From: Actinomycetes bacterium
Lineage (GTDB): Bacteria > Actinomycetota > Acidimicrobiia > Acidimicrobiales > Palsa-688
Reading direction: 5' to 3'
Assembly: GCA_021827225.1 (NCBI GenBank)
Contig: JAKAXG010000046.1
Coordinates: forward strand, 1-13,131
DNA: 13,131 nucleotides
The position numbers and the translations under genes are program-made. Shown here in pieces: positions 6,276-12,674 of the stretch (its first letter is position 1; every line of letters starts with the position of its first letter). The notes beneath the pieces were generated by a model. It was given only the letters and a program-made list of their open reading frames with translations, was not told the origin of the DNA and ran no database searches.

Positions 6276-6678
6276 GACGGAACTCCACGAGAAGACCACC
6301 GCAGAGCTCCTGAAGACCCTCTCCACCCAGGTCACCGCCCTGGTGCACCAGGAAGTGGAGTTGGCCAAGGCCGAGCTGAGCGAGAAGACCAAGAAGTTCG
6401 GCGTGGGGGCCGGGATGTTCGGGGCGGCCGGGATCGTCGGCCTCCTCGCCGGTGCCACCCTGATCGCCGCGGCCATCGCCGGGATCGCCACCGCCCTCAG
6501 CGTCTGGCTGTCCATCCTGATCGTCGGAGGGTTCCTGCTGGTCGTCGCCGGCATCCTGGCACTGACCGGCGTAACGGAGTTGGCGGAAGGCTCGCCACCG
6601 ATCCCCCAGGAAGCGATCGAAAGCACCAAGGAGGACGTCACGTGGCTGAAGACACAAGCCAGATCCGCGAAGCCATAG
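6265..6678 (+). CDS. Holin-superfamily-III-like (DUF1469) membrane protein
   Basis: A 137-residue inner-membrane protein. An amphipathic N-terminal helix carries the hallmark LVHQEVELAKAEL (residues 26-38), followed by two hydrophobic segments at about 47-75 and 79-101 and a soluble tail with EAIESTKEDVTWLK. This matches the actinobacterial putative holin superfamily III / DUF1469 (PF07332), usually found in envelope-stress clusters rather than prophage. Start GTG 6265 is set by AAGGAGG at 6253-6259. The 3' end overlaps the DUF3618 gene by 37 bases, so the two are coupled. The role is unknown; membrane shaping or stabilising is a common guess. No lysis genes are nearby, so phage origin is unlikely. 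Confidence 0.88.
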   Translation: MTSETELHEKTTAELLKTLSTQVTALVHQEVELAKAELSEKTKKFGVGAGMFGAAGIVGLLAGATLIAAAIAGIATALSVWLSILIVGGFLLVVAGILALTGVTELAEGSPPIPQEAIESTKEDVTWLKTQARSAKP

Positions 6679-7019
6679 AGGAGACCCGCATCGAGATAGC
6701 CGAGACCATGGAGGCTCTCGGCGAGAAGGCCGACGTCAAGGGCCGCCTGAGCGAGCAGGTCAAGGAGAAGACCGAGGAGCTCAAGACCACGGCCATGGCG
6801 TCGGCGCAGCAGGCCAAGGCCAAGCTGAGCGTCGCGCAGGAACAGGCCCGCGCCGCCCTCCCCGAGTCCGCCTACCCGGCGGCCGACGCAGCCGTGGCCC
6901 GGGCCCGGTCGGCGGCGTCCTCGGTGGCGAGCGAGCCGTCCCGCCAGCGGGCCCTGGCCATCGGTGCCGGCGTGCTGCTGCTGCTCATGATCGTGCGCCG
7001 CCGGCGCCGGAAGAAGTAG
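6642..7019 (+). CDS. DUF3618 family membrane-anchored protein
   Basis: A 125-residue protein of family DUF3618 (PF12277). The N-terminal hallmark is QIREAIEETRIEIAETMEAL (residues 7-26) and then GEKADVKGRL. An Ala/Lys/Gln-rich amphipathic, coiled-coil-like middle follows (about 35-95), then a single C-terminal membrane segment at 104-118 (ALAIGAGVLLLLMIV) and a basic RRRRRKK end. Topology would leave most of the protein in the cytoplasm. Start GTG 6642 has AAGGAGG at 6628-6634, inside the preceding gene. It sits between the holin-like gene and DUF4235, a conserved actinobacterial order, so a shared envelope function is likely. No biochemical activity is known. Confidence 0.88.
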   Translation: MAEDTSQIREAIEETRIEIAETMEALGEKADVKGRLSEQVKEKTEELKTTAMASAQQAKAKLSVAQEQARAALPESAYPAADAAVARARSAASSVASEPSRQRALAIGAGVLLLLMIVRRRRRKK

Positions 7020-7028
7020 GGGCGACCG

Positions 7029-7295
7029 GTGCTGAAAGCCATCTACAAGCCGCTGGGCGCCCTGCTCAGCATCCTGGGCGGGGTCCTGGCCAGCTTCCTC
7101 TTCACCCGGGTGTGGAAGACGGTGGCCGGCGAGCCGGAGGCGCCCAAGGCGACGGAGGCCCACCGCAGCTGGGGCGACGTCCTCTCCGCCGCCGCCCTCC
7201 AAGGAGCGGTCTACGGCCTGGTGAAGGCGGCGGTGGACCGGGGCGGCGCGAAGGGATTCCAGCGGGTGACCGGCGCCTGGCCGGGGGACGCCTGA
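7029..7295 (+). CDS. DUF4235 family membrane protein
   Basis: An 88-residue protein of family DUF4235 (PF14019). Residues 9-30 (PLGALLSILGGVLASFLFTRVW) form one hydrophobic segment, and about 53-70 (SAAALQGAVYGLVKAAVDR) a second, with WKTVAG and a short polar linker between them. GTG 7029 follows the DUF3618 stop by 9 bases, with AGGGG upstream, so it is the last gene of the envelope operon. The function is unknown. Transcription probably ends at the GC-rich hairpin 7328-7353, which lies between this operon and the converging FAD oxidoreductase gene. Confidence 0.85.
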   Translation: MLKAIYKPLGALLSILGGVLASFLFTRVWKTVAGEPEAPKATEAHRSWGDVLSAAALQGAVYGLVKAAVDRGGAKGFQRVTGAWPGDA

Positions 7296-7327
7296 GCCCG
7301 CCCTCGCACAACCCGCCACCCGGCCGG

Positions 7328-7353
7328 GGTCCGGCGCGGAGGGGCGCCGGACC
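7328..7353. terminator. Hairpin between converging operons
   Basis: A perfect 10-base-pair GC-rich stem (GGTCCGGCGC with GCGCCGGACC) around a GGAGGG loop, located between the converging stops at 7295 and 7362. There is no T-tract on either strand, so it is a candidate bidirectional terminator of the actinobacterial type that lacks one. Confidence 0.5.
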
Positions 7354-7361
7354 TCGCCGCG

Positions 7362-8984
7362 TCAGCGGGTCGGCCGGGTGGTGCTCGGTGAGTGGCCGCG
7401 GCCGATGACCACCGAACGGGCCCGCCGCAGCGGCAGCAGGGCGGCCCGGGCGGCGTTGGCTCCCGCCGCGCCGTGCACCCCCCCGCCGGGATGGGCCGAC
7501 GAGGACGCCAGGTAGAGCCCCGCCACGGGGGTCTCCGGCCGGCCGAAGCCCGGAATCGGGCGGAACACCAGCTGCTGGTGGAGCTGGGCGGTGCCGCCGG
7601 AGATGGCCCCGAGGTCCAGGTTGGGGTTCTCCTCCTGCATGCCCACCGGGGCGAACACGTGACGGCCGAGGATGCTGGAACGAAAGCCGGGGGCCAGCCG
7701 CTCGACGCGGTCCTCCACCCGCTCCACGAACCCGGCCAGCCACCCGGGGTTCCCGTGACCGCCCGAGGTGTCCAGCTGCCCGGCGGCGTCGCCGAGGAGG
7801 CGGCGTGGCACGTGGGTGTAGGCCCAGGCGGTCTCGGTGCCCTCCGGGGACCGGGTGGGGTCGCCCCGGGACTGCTGGCCGAACAGCAGGAACGGCCGGG
7901 ACGGCAGCAGGCCCATGGCCAGGTGGGAGGCGAACTCGGTGAGGTTGTTGAAGTCGTCCGCCACGTGGACCGTTCCCGCCTCGGCGGCGTCCTCGGCGAT
8001 CCACGGCACCGGCCGGTTTAGCGCCCAGTCCACCTTGACAGTGGAGGTGTCCCACTGGAAACGGCTCAGGTCCTCCAGAACCCCGGCCGGCAGGTGCTCC
8101 TCTCCCAGCAGGTGCCGGTACAGGATCACGGCGTTGACGTCGGCCAGCACCGCCCGGCGGGCCGTGACCGCCCCGCCGCCGCGCACCTCCACCCCCACGG
8201 CCCGGCCCCGGCGTACCACCACCCGCTCGACCGGCGAGTCGCACACCACCTCCCCGCCCCGCGACTCGAGCCGGCGGACCAGGGCGGCGGTGAGGCTGCC
8301 GGCGCCGCCCTCGGGCACCGGGAAGCCGAACCGCTGCCCGAGGCACGACAGGAGCCATCCGTACAGGCCGCTGCCGGGAGCTTCCGGGCTCAGGTCGGCG
8401 TGCAGGGCCGACCCCCCGAGCAGGAGCCCGGCGCCCTCCCCCTCGAACAGCTCCTCGGTCATCCGCCGGACCGGGAGCAGGGCGTGGCGGGCCAGCCGCA
8501 GGGAGCCCATCACCCCCAGACGGGCCGCCAGCGACAGGCCCGGGCGCAGCGGCGGGAAGGGTCTCATCAGCGCCTCGATGAACGGCTGCTCTATGCGGGC
8601 CCAGCTGTCGATCAGGGACCGCCAGGCGGTCGCGTCCTCACCGGCGAAGCGACCCAGCGAGTCGGCGGTCACGTCCAGGTCCCGGGACATGGAGGCGCAG
8701 CGGCCGTCCAGGAGGGGGTGGGCGAGGACGAGGGGGAAGTGCCGCCACCGCAGACCGTGCTCCTCCAGGCGCAGGTCTCCGATCGCCGGCGACGCCTTGG
8801 CCAGCGGGTAGAAGGCGCTGAACAGGTCGTGGCGGAAGCCGGGCAGGGTGATCTCCCCGGTGCGGACAGCACCACCCGGCTCGGGCCGGGCTTCGAGCAC
8901 CGTCACCGACCAGCCGGCGTCGGCGAGGTGATTGGCCGCCACCAGCCCGTTGGGGCCGGCTCCGATGACCACCGCGTCAGGCAC
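7362..8984 (-). CDS. FAD-dependent oxidoreductase, phytoene desaturase/amine oxidase-like (COG1233)
   Basis: A 540-residue flavoprotein and the last gene of the five-gene minus operon. The Rossmann motif VVIGAGPNGLVAANHLADAG and VTVLEARPEPGG lies at residues 5-38 and binds FAD. The C-terminal flavin motif GLYLASSSAHPGGGVHGAAG lies at about 489-508. The length and end motifs match the phytoene desaturase/carotene isomerase-like COG1233 family, which act as desaturases, isomerases or amine/alcohol oxidases on hydrophobic substrates. No carotenoid genes are nearby, so carotenoid synthesis is not supported. GTG 8984 overlaps the stop of the SRPBCC gene by 8 bases. A partnership with the SDR and SRPBCC proteins in one redox pathway for a lipid-like molecule is inference. 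Confidence 0.9.
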   Translation of the reverse strand: MPDAVVIGAGPNGLVAANHLADAGWSVTVLEARPEPGGAVRTGEITLPGFRHDLFSAFYPLAKASPAIGDLRLEEHGLRWRHFPLVLAHPLLDGRCASMSRDLDVTADSLGRFAGEDATAWRSLIDSWARIEQPFIEALMRPFPPLRPGLSLAARLGVMGSLRLARHALLPVRRMTEELFEGEGAGLLLGGSALHADLSPEAPGSGLYGWLLSCLGQRFGFPVPEGGAGSLTAALVRRLESRGGEVVCDSPVERVVVRRGRAVGVEVRGGGAVTARRAVLADVNAVILYRHLLGEEHLPAGVLEDLSRFQWDTSTVKVDWALNRPVPWIAEDAAEAGTVHVADDFNNLTEFASHLAMGLLPSRPFLLFGQQSRGDPTRSPEGTETAWAYTHVPRRLLGDAAGQLDTSGGHGNPGWLAGFVERVEDRVERLAPGFRSSILGRHVFAPVGMQEENPNLDLGAISGGTAQLHQQLVFRPIPGFGRPETPVAGLYLASSSAHPGGGVHGAAGANAARAALLPLRRARSVVIGRGHSPSTTRPTR

Positions 8985-9438
8985 GGTCGCCTCCGAGGGA
9001 ACGGTTGCGCTTCTGCACCAGCCGGCGGTAGCGCCGGCAGATCTCCCGGTTCCGCAGGGTCACGGCCGCCTCCACCGCCCGGCTCACCGCCGGCCGGGCG
9101 AGCAGCCCGGCGCGGGGGGACTCCCGGACGGCGAGCCGGCACCCGGCCGGATCGGCGGAGAACTCGAACTCGACCAGCAGCGCCCCGAGCGGGTGGATCC
9201 GGGCCTCCAGGCGGAGCAGGCGGCCGGGTTCCACGTCGAGCACCTCTGTGGTGTCGCGCACCAGTAGGGGAGGGACGCCGACGGTGTGGTGGATCACGGT
9301 GCCCTTCTCCGGCCAGCGGGGGTCGAACCGCCGGATGCGCCGGGCCCCGGCCACCAGGCGCTCGAAGGTCCGGGGATCCTCCAGCAGACGGAAGGCCTCC
9401 TCGGGGGGAGCCGGCACGACGGTGGTGACTTCACGCAC
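8977..9438 (-). CDS. SRPBCC (START/polyketide cyclase-like) family protein
   Basis: A 153-residue single-domain protein of the SRPBCC fold, which forms a deep pocket for hydrophobic ligands. It begins with the typical first strand and helix (VTTVVPAPPEEAFRLLEDPRTFERLV), with alternating strands in the middle (DTTEVLDVEPGRLLRLEARI, then LLVEFEFS) and a long C-terminal helix (LRNREICRRYRRLVQKR). It has no catalytic signature that would tell a binding protein from a cyclase. GTG 9438 lies 9 bases after the SDR stop and its end overlaps the FAD oxidoreductase gene by 8 bases, so all three are likely made together. It may carry or present the substrate of the two redox enzymes, which is inference. 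Confidence 0.85.
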   Translation of the reverse strand: MREVTTVVPAPPEEAFRLLEDPRTFERLVAGARRIRRFDPRWPEKGTVIHHTVGVPPLLVRDTTEVLDVEPGRLLRLEARIHPLGALLVEFEFSADPAGCRLAVRESPRAGLLARPAVSRAVEAAVTLRNREICRRYRRLVQKRNRSLGGDRA

Positions 9439-9447
9439 GACAGGTTC

Positions 9448-10266
9448 TCAGAGCCCGCCGGCCACGGCGACCGCCCGGTCCCAGGCCCGGTCGGGGACGA
9501 TGCGATCGGCGATGCGGAGCAGACCGGCGCCGGGCCCGATCCGCTTGTGGCGCGGCGGCCGCCCGGTGGTGAGCACGTCGGCGACCGCCAGGGCCACGTG
9601 GCCGGGCTCGCCCATCAGGGTCTCGGCGCGCCGGAGGTGCCGCAGAACCCGGTCGTAGAGGTCGGGCCGGGAAGCGGCCCGGCGGCGCTGCTGTAGCTCA
9701 CCGGCCGCCCGGTCCCAGATGCCGGTGCGGTAACCGCCGGGTTCGATGTCGATGACGTCCACCCCGCAGCCGGCCAGCTCCACGCGCAGGCTGTCGTTCA
9801 GCTGGCGCAGAGCGGCCTTGCAGGCGGTGTACCAGCCGGTGAGCGGGGTGTTGGTGTGCAGCGCGGAGGAGGTGACGTTGACGATGCGGCCCTGGCGCAG
9901 CTCGATCATCGACGGCAACGTCTGGCGGACCAGGTCCACGGGGGCCAGCACCATCGTCTCCAGCTGCCGGCGGGCGTCGTCGACGGCCACGTCGCGCACC
10001 TCGCCGGCGCCCATGTAGCCGGCGTTGTTCACCAGACCCCACAGACCGAGACCGGAGACCAACCCGGCGCGGCGAGCGGGGTCGGACAGGTCGGCGACGA
10101 CCGTCTCCACCGCCAAGCCGCGCTCCTCGGCGGCCCGGCCGAGAACCCGGCTCTCACCGTCGTCGGGCACCAGCCCGATCACCTCGAAACCGAGCGCCCC
10201 GAGCAGCAGCGCCGTGGCCAACCCGAACCCCGACCCGGCCCCGGTGACCAGAACCCGCCTGCGCAC
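9448..10266 (-). CDS. Short-chain dehydrogenase/reductase (SDR)
   Basis: A 272-residue classical-type SDR that oxidises or reduces an alcohol/ketone with NAD(P)(H). The dinucleotide motif TGAGSGFG is at residues 8-15, NNAG at 80-83, and the catalytic residues are Ser133, Tyr146 and Lys150 with the usual spacing. Residues 153-245 hold the variable substrate-binding region, with PGGYRTGIW at the position of the family's PG motif. The GTG start at 10266 gives the standard short lead to the first strand; only a weak GAGG site is upstream. It follows the zinc-finger gene by 21 bases and precedes the SRPBCC gene by 9. The substrate is unknown; the neighbours suggest a hydrophobic one. Confidence 0.92.
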   Translation of the reverse strand: MRRRVLVTGAGSGFGLATALLLGALGFEVIGLVPDDGESRVLGRAAEERGLAVETVVADLSDPARRAGLVSGLGLWGLVNNAGYMGAGEVRDVAVDDARRQLETMVLAPVDLVRQTLPSMIELRQGRIVNVTSSALHTNTPLTGWYTACKAALRQLNDSLRVELAGCGVDVIDIEPGGYRTGIWDRAAGELQQRRRAASRPDLYDRVLRHLRRAETLMGEPGHVALAVADVLTTGRPPRHKRIGPGAGLLRIADRIVPDRAWDRAVAVAGGL

Positions 10267-10287
10267 CGCCTCAGCGCCTGCCGGGCG

Positions 10288-10728
10288 TCATATGGGCCGG
10301 CCGGGCTCTTCCAGGCCCCCGCCGGCGCCGGACCCGCCGAGCGGCGCCACACCGGGGGCCGCCTCCGCCGCCGCCAGTTGGGCGTCCTCGATGCAGTACG
10401 GCGTGGCGGGCAGCGCCTCCAACCGCTCGTCGGAGATCCGCCGGCCGCACGCCGTGCAGACCCCGTAGTCGCCGGCGGCCAGCCGCTCGAAGGCCCGCTC
10501 CACATCGTCCAGCTCGGCCTCGACCGACTCCAGCGCGCTCAGGTCGCGCTCCCGGTTGAACGTCTCGGTGCCGGTGTCGGCGGCATGCTGGTCGCTGTCG
10601 GACAGCTCCTCCAGCGACGCGTTCTCCGTCTCGTCGGACAGGCCGTCCCGGAGCCCGTCACGGAGCGTCGTCAGCCGGTCGCGCTCCTCCTCCAGCCGCC
10701 TCCTGGCGGCGGCGTCATCAAAGGCCAT
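10288..10728 (-). CDS. DksA/TraR-type zinc-finger protein with an altered metal site
   Basis: A 146-residue member of the DksA/TraR family. A coiled-coil N-terminal part (LEEERDRLTTLRDGLRDGL, then LSALESVEAELDDVERAF) precedes the finger GDYGVCTACGRRISDERLEA. Family members bind RNA polymerase through its secondary channel, sometimes with ppGpp, to reset transcription in stress. The metal site has Cys91, Cys94 and Cys112, but the fourth position is Asp115 (YCIED) instead of Cys, so zinc binding may be weaker or different. An Ala/Gly-rich tail of about 30 residues follows. Start ATG 10728 has GAGGGG upstream and overlaps the preceding gene by 11 bases, which suggests translational coupling. Confidence 0.85.
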   Translation of the reverse strand: MAFDDAAARRRLEEERDRLTTLRDGLRDGLSDETENASLEELSDSDQHAADTGTETFNRERDLSALESVEAELDDVERAFERLAAGDYGVCTACGRRISDERLEALPATPYCIEDAQLAAAEAAPGVAPLGGSGAGGGLEEPGRPI

Positions 10729-11098
10729 CGATATCCCCTCTGGCGTGCACCGCCGACTCCTCCGCGGTCAGCGCGGCGTCGGGATCGGGCGGCACCGCCG
10801 TCTCCGCTTCAGTGTCGTCCACGGTCACCGCGTGGGCGCCCTGCACTCCCCCGCCGACGTCGAGGTCCTCCGCGCCGAAGTCCGGGTTCTCCCGCTCCGC
10901 CCGCTCGGCCACCCCCTCCTGGGCCCGCTCCTCCGCCTGGGTGAGCGGGTAGGCCGGATCGTCGCCGGCGGCGACGGGGTGGTCACGCGGCACCATCATC
11001 GAATCCTGATCGAGCTCCACGTCGATACCGGGCGGCCGGTCCTCGAGTGCGGGCAGGCCCTCGGCGTCCATGCTCTCGCGAGGGTTGGTGTTCTTCAT
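10718..11098 (-). CDS. Acidic small protein, DUF5709-like
   Basis: A 126-residue acidic, probably disordered protein, first gene of the five-gene minus operon. The central PLTQAEERAQEGVAERAERE and FGAEDLD, and the ending LTAEESAVHA, resemble DUF5709, whose members have the pattern TAEEQxxGExLxxRLxxE and end in SAEEAAxH. The function is unknown. Start ATG 11098 is tentative: only AAGGG touching the start codon is present. It lies just 10 bases after a promoter-like GGGTAG, so the message may be leaderless or nearly so. A second ATG nine codons in (MDAEGLPALE) is an alternative. The stop overlaps the start of the zinc-finger gene by 11 bases. Confidence 0.72.
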   Translation of the reverse strand: MKNTNPRESMDAEGLPALEDRPPGIDVELDQDSMMVPRDHPVAAGDDPAYPLTQAEERAQEGVAERAERENPDFGAEDLDVGGGVQGAHAVTVDDTEAETAVPPDPDAALTAEESAVHARGDIDGL

Positions 11099-11108
11099 GC
11101 CCTTGCGC

Positions 11109-11134
11109 CTACCCGTCCGGACCGGAGCCCAACC
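11109..11134 (-). promoter_or_regulatory. SigB/SigF-type promoter for the five-gene minus operon
   Basis: On the minus strand GGTT (forward 11131-11134) is followed by a 16-base spacer and GGGTAG (forward 11109-11114). This fits GNNT-N14-16-GGGTA. Its spacer shares CCGGTCCGG at the same offset as the promoter at 1131-1156. Only 10 bases separate the -10 from the ATG at 11098, so transcription would start almost at the start codon. Confidence 0.55.
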
Positions 11135-11146
11135 CGACGACAGCCC

Positions 11147-11172
11147 GAATGGCCGGTCGCGGCCCGGGGTAT
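11147..11172 (+). promoter_or_regulatory. SigB/SigF-type promoter for the 61-residue protein gene
   Basis: GAAT (11147-11150), a 16-base spacer and GGGTAT (11167-11172), 28 bases before the GTG at 11201. It matches GNNT-N14-16-GGGTA(C/T), and the spacing to the start is nearly that of the DUF1360 gene. It lies back to back with the minus promoter at 11109-11134, so both divergent units could respond to one sigma factor. Confidence 0.5.
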
Positions 11173-11200
11173 ATGGCCCACCGCGACGAGAGGAGGACGC

Positions 11201-11386
11201 GTGAGCGACCAGAGCACCCCTGACGACAACCCGACGCTCGATGACGTCATCGAACCGGAGGAGCAGGCCATCCGCCACCCGCGCGAGCACGCCAAGGCCG
11301 ACCCCCGACCCAACGACGACTATCTGGAGCACCGCACCGAGCAGGAGCGGGAGATCGTGCGAAAGGAGGGCGGCGGGGCGGGCTGA
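11201..11386 (+). CDS. Small charged protein of unknown function (61 aa)
   Basis: From GTG 11201 it encodes 61 residues that are strongly charged: an acidic start (DDNPTLDDVIEPEEQAIRHP) and a mixed-charge second half (EHRTEQEREIVRKEGGG), with no hydrophobic core. It is probably intrinsically disordered and cytoplasmic. AGGAGG at 11191-11196 lies 4 bases upstream of the GTG, and codon third positions are almost all G or C, so it looks like a real gene. A SigB-type promoter precedes it and the strong hairpin at 11410-11443 follows. I do not recognise the family. Small hydrophilic proteins of this kind are often stress-induced, which is inference. Confidence 0.65.
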   Translation: MSDQSTPDDNPTLDDVIEPEEQAIRHPREHAKADPRPNDDYLEHRTEQEREIVRKEGGGAG

Positions 11387-11409
11387 CCGCCGACCTCCGC
11401 CCAGCAGAA

Positions 11410-11443
11410 AAAGCGGCCGCCGGCACCCGCCGGCGGCCGCTTT
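11410..11443. terminator. Strong bidirectional hairpin terminator
   Basis: A perfect 14-base-pair stem (AAAGCGGCCGCCGG with its complement) around a 6-base loop, lying between the converging stops at 11386 and 11459. On the minus strand the stem runs into TTTTT, giving a classical Rho-independent terminator for the CsbD-like operon. On the plus strand only TTT follows. Confidence 0.85.
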
Positions 11444-11458
11444 GCGAAGTGAGTGCTA

Positions 11459-12088
11459 TCAGGAGTTGCCGTTGCGCCGGCCGGTGCGGCGACCCTCGAG
11501 ATGCTCGTCGATGGCGGTGACCACCTTCTCGGCCTGGACGGCTTCCTGCTCCTTCTCGAGCGCCTCGCTCTCGGCCTGGATCCGGGCCAACTCGGCCTGG
11601 CGCTCCTTGGCCTCCACGGCCTTCTCCCGGGTCTTGGCCGCCTGGCGCACCGCCTCCTCCCGCTTGCGGGCGCGCTGGCGGGCCTCCCGCTTGGCCTGCT
11701 CCTCCTCCCGCTCGATCTCGGCCCGGCGCTCCTCGGCCCGGCGACGGATCTGCTCCCGGGACTCCTCCGCCTGCTCCACCCGGGTCTCGAAGGTCTCCTG
11801 GGCCGTGTCGCGGACCTCGTCCGCCTGGGTGGACAGCCATTCGGCGCCGTTGCGGTGGCGGGCCGCCCGGGCCTGGCGCTCGCCCTCGCTGACGAGCTGC
11901 TCGTCGTGGAGCAGGCGGCCCAGGGTCTTCTTGGCCTGCGCCTCTACCGAGTCGTACACCGCGACCGCCGGCGAACCGGCGATGTCCAGGCCGGAGCGGC
12001 GGGCCAGGTGCTCGGCGATGGAGAGCGGCAGCCGCACTCCGTTCAGGCTCAGCTTGACGATCGATCGGGGAATGGCGGTGGCAGCCAT
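11459..12088 (-). CDS. Long coiled-coil protein with a CsbD-like motif
   Basis: A 209-residue protein, second gene of the CsbD-like operon. Residues 1-45 are a basic amphipathic lead (IPRSIVKLSLNGVRLPLSIAEH). Residues 46-72 (YDSVEAQAKKTLGRLLHDEQ, then LVSEGERQAR) echo the CsbD pattern KxxAGxxxxDxxLxxEGxxQ. From about 85 to 195 the sequence is an almost uninterrupted Glu/Arg/Ala/Lys helix (REQIRRRAEERRAEIEREEE), predicting a long coiled coil or single alpha-helix. The basic end is RRTGRRNG. Similar actinobacterial proteins are often mis-named IF2-like because of low-complexity similarity. ATG 12088 has AAGGAG upstream. A structural or membrane-surface stress role is plausible but unproven. Confidence 0.8.
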   Translation of the reverse strand: MAATAIPRSIVKLSLNGVRLPLSIAEHLARRSGLDIAGSPAVAVYDSVEAQAKKTLGRLLHDEQLVSEGERQARAARHRNGAEWLSTQADEVRDTAQETFETRVEQAEESREQIRRRAEERRAEIEREEEQAKREARQRARKREEAVRQAAKTREKAVEAKERQAELARIQAESEALEKEQEAVQAEKVVTAIDEHLEGRRTGRRNGNS

Positions 12089-12129
12089 AGGAAACTCCTT
12101 TTTTCTTTCCTCGGGGATCAGAACCGGTC

Positions 12130-12627
12130 TCAGGACGGATCGACGATCTCGGCGGCGACCTCTTCCCGGGTCGCCTCGGCGTCGAGCCGGCGGGCGGAAC
12201 CCTCGGCCGACCGGCGGTCCCGAACGGCGGCCTGCTCGGCCGAGTCCACGGCCCGCTCGCCGGCCGCCTCCTGACGCTCGAGCGCCGCCTCCTTCGCGTG
12301 GGCTTCTCCGGCTATTCGGGCCTCCTCGGCGGCCCGGGCCCGCTCGGCGTCCTCCCGGGCGGCCCGCTCGGCCTCCTCGGCCTCGAGTCGGGCCCGTTCC
12401 GCCTCCAGCTCCCGCCGGCGGGTGGCGATCTCGGCCGCCTCGCGGTCGTGCTCGGCCTCGGCCCGGGCGTGGGCGGCCTGCTCGGCGGCCTCCGCCCGGC
12501 CCTGCTGCAGCTGGCCCTCGTTCCGCAGATCGTCGCGCCCGAGGAGGGAACCGGCCGTCTCCTTGACCTTGCCGACCAACCGGTCCATCGTCTCGGATCG
12601 GGCCTGCGATGCTGTGGAATCCGCCAT
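12130..12627 (-). CDS. CsbD-like protein with Ala/Glu-rich coiled-coil extension
   Basis: A 165-residue protein. Residues 14-45 (MDRLVGKVKETAGSLLGRDD, then LRNEGQLQQGRAEA) match the CsbD stress-protein family (PF05532), whose members are normally only 60-70 residues and often controlled by SigB-type factors. About 100 residues of Ala/Glu/Arg-rich helix follow (EAERARLEAEEAERAARED), predicting a coiled coil, so this is a CsbD-plus-helix architecture. ATG 12627 has AGGAGG upstream. It precedes its longer relative at 11459-12088 by 41 bases and is probably co-transcribed with it from the promoter-like site at 12675-12701. The CsbD function itself is unknown. Confidence 0.8.
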   Translation of the reverse strand: MADSTASQARSETMDRLVGKVKETAGSLLGRDDLRNEGQLQQGRAEAAEQAAHARAEAEHDREAAEIATRRRELEAERARLEAEEAERAAREDAERARAAEEARIAGEAHAKEAALERQEAAGERAVDSAEQAAVRDRRSAEGSARRLDAEATREEVAAEIVDPS

Positions 12628-12674
12628 CGGTATAGTCCTCCTGGTGTCGTGTCCCCACCTGCTTCTAGAGGGAT

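Noticed and set aside
6265..6678. Phage holin, and so a prophage remnant.
   Set aside because: The family name is historical. There is no endolysin, integrase or structural gene, and the DUF3618/DUF4235 neighbours mark a chromosomal envelope operon.
7362..8984. Carotenoid biosynthesis (phytoene desaturase).
   Set aside because: No phytoene synthase, geranylgeranyl diphosphate synthase or cyclase gene is present, and COG1233 members have many other roles.
7102..9428. Long open frames opposite or out of phase with the FAD oxidoreductase and SRPBCC genes (minus 7102-8358, plus 8094-9428).
   Set aside because: Low-complexity Pro/Gly/Arg composition and no start signals; shadows of well-supported genes.
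9856..10944. A 362-codon plus-strand frame crossing three minus genes.
   Set aside because: It spans the boundaries of the SDR, zinc-finger and DUF5709-like genes and has no recognisable domain.
11241..12566. A 441-codon plus-strand frame opposite the coiled-coil genes, rich in Ser and Arg.
   Set aside because: Antisense of Glu/Arg/Ala-rich coding sequence gives this composition; no ribosome-binding site, and it crosses the strong terminator at 11410-11443.
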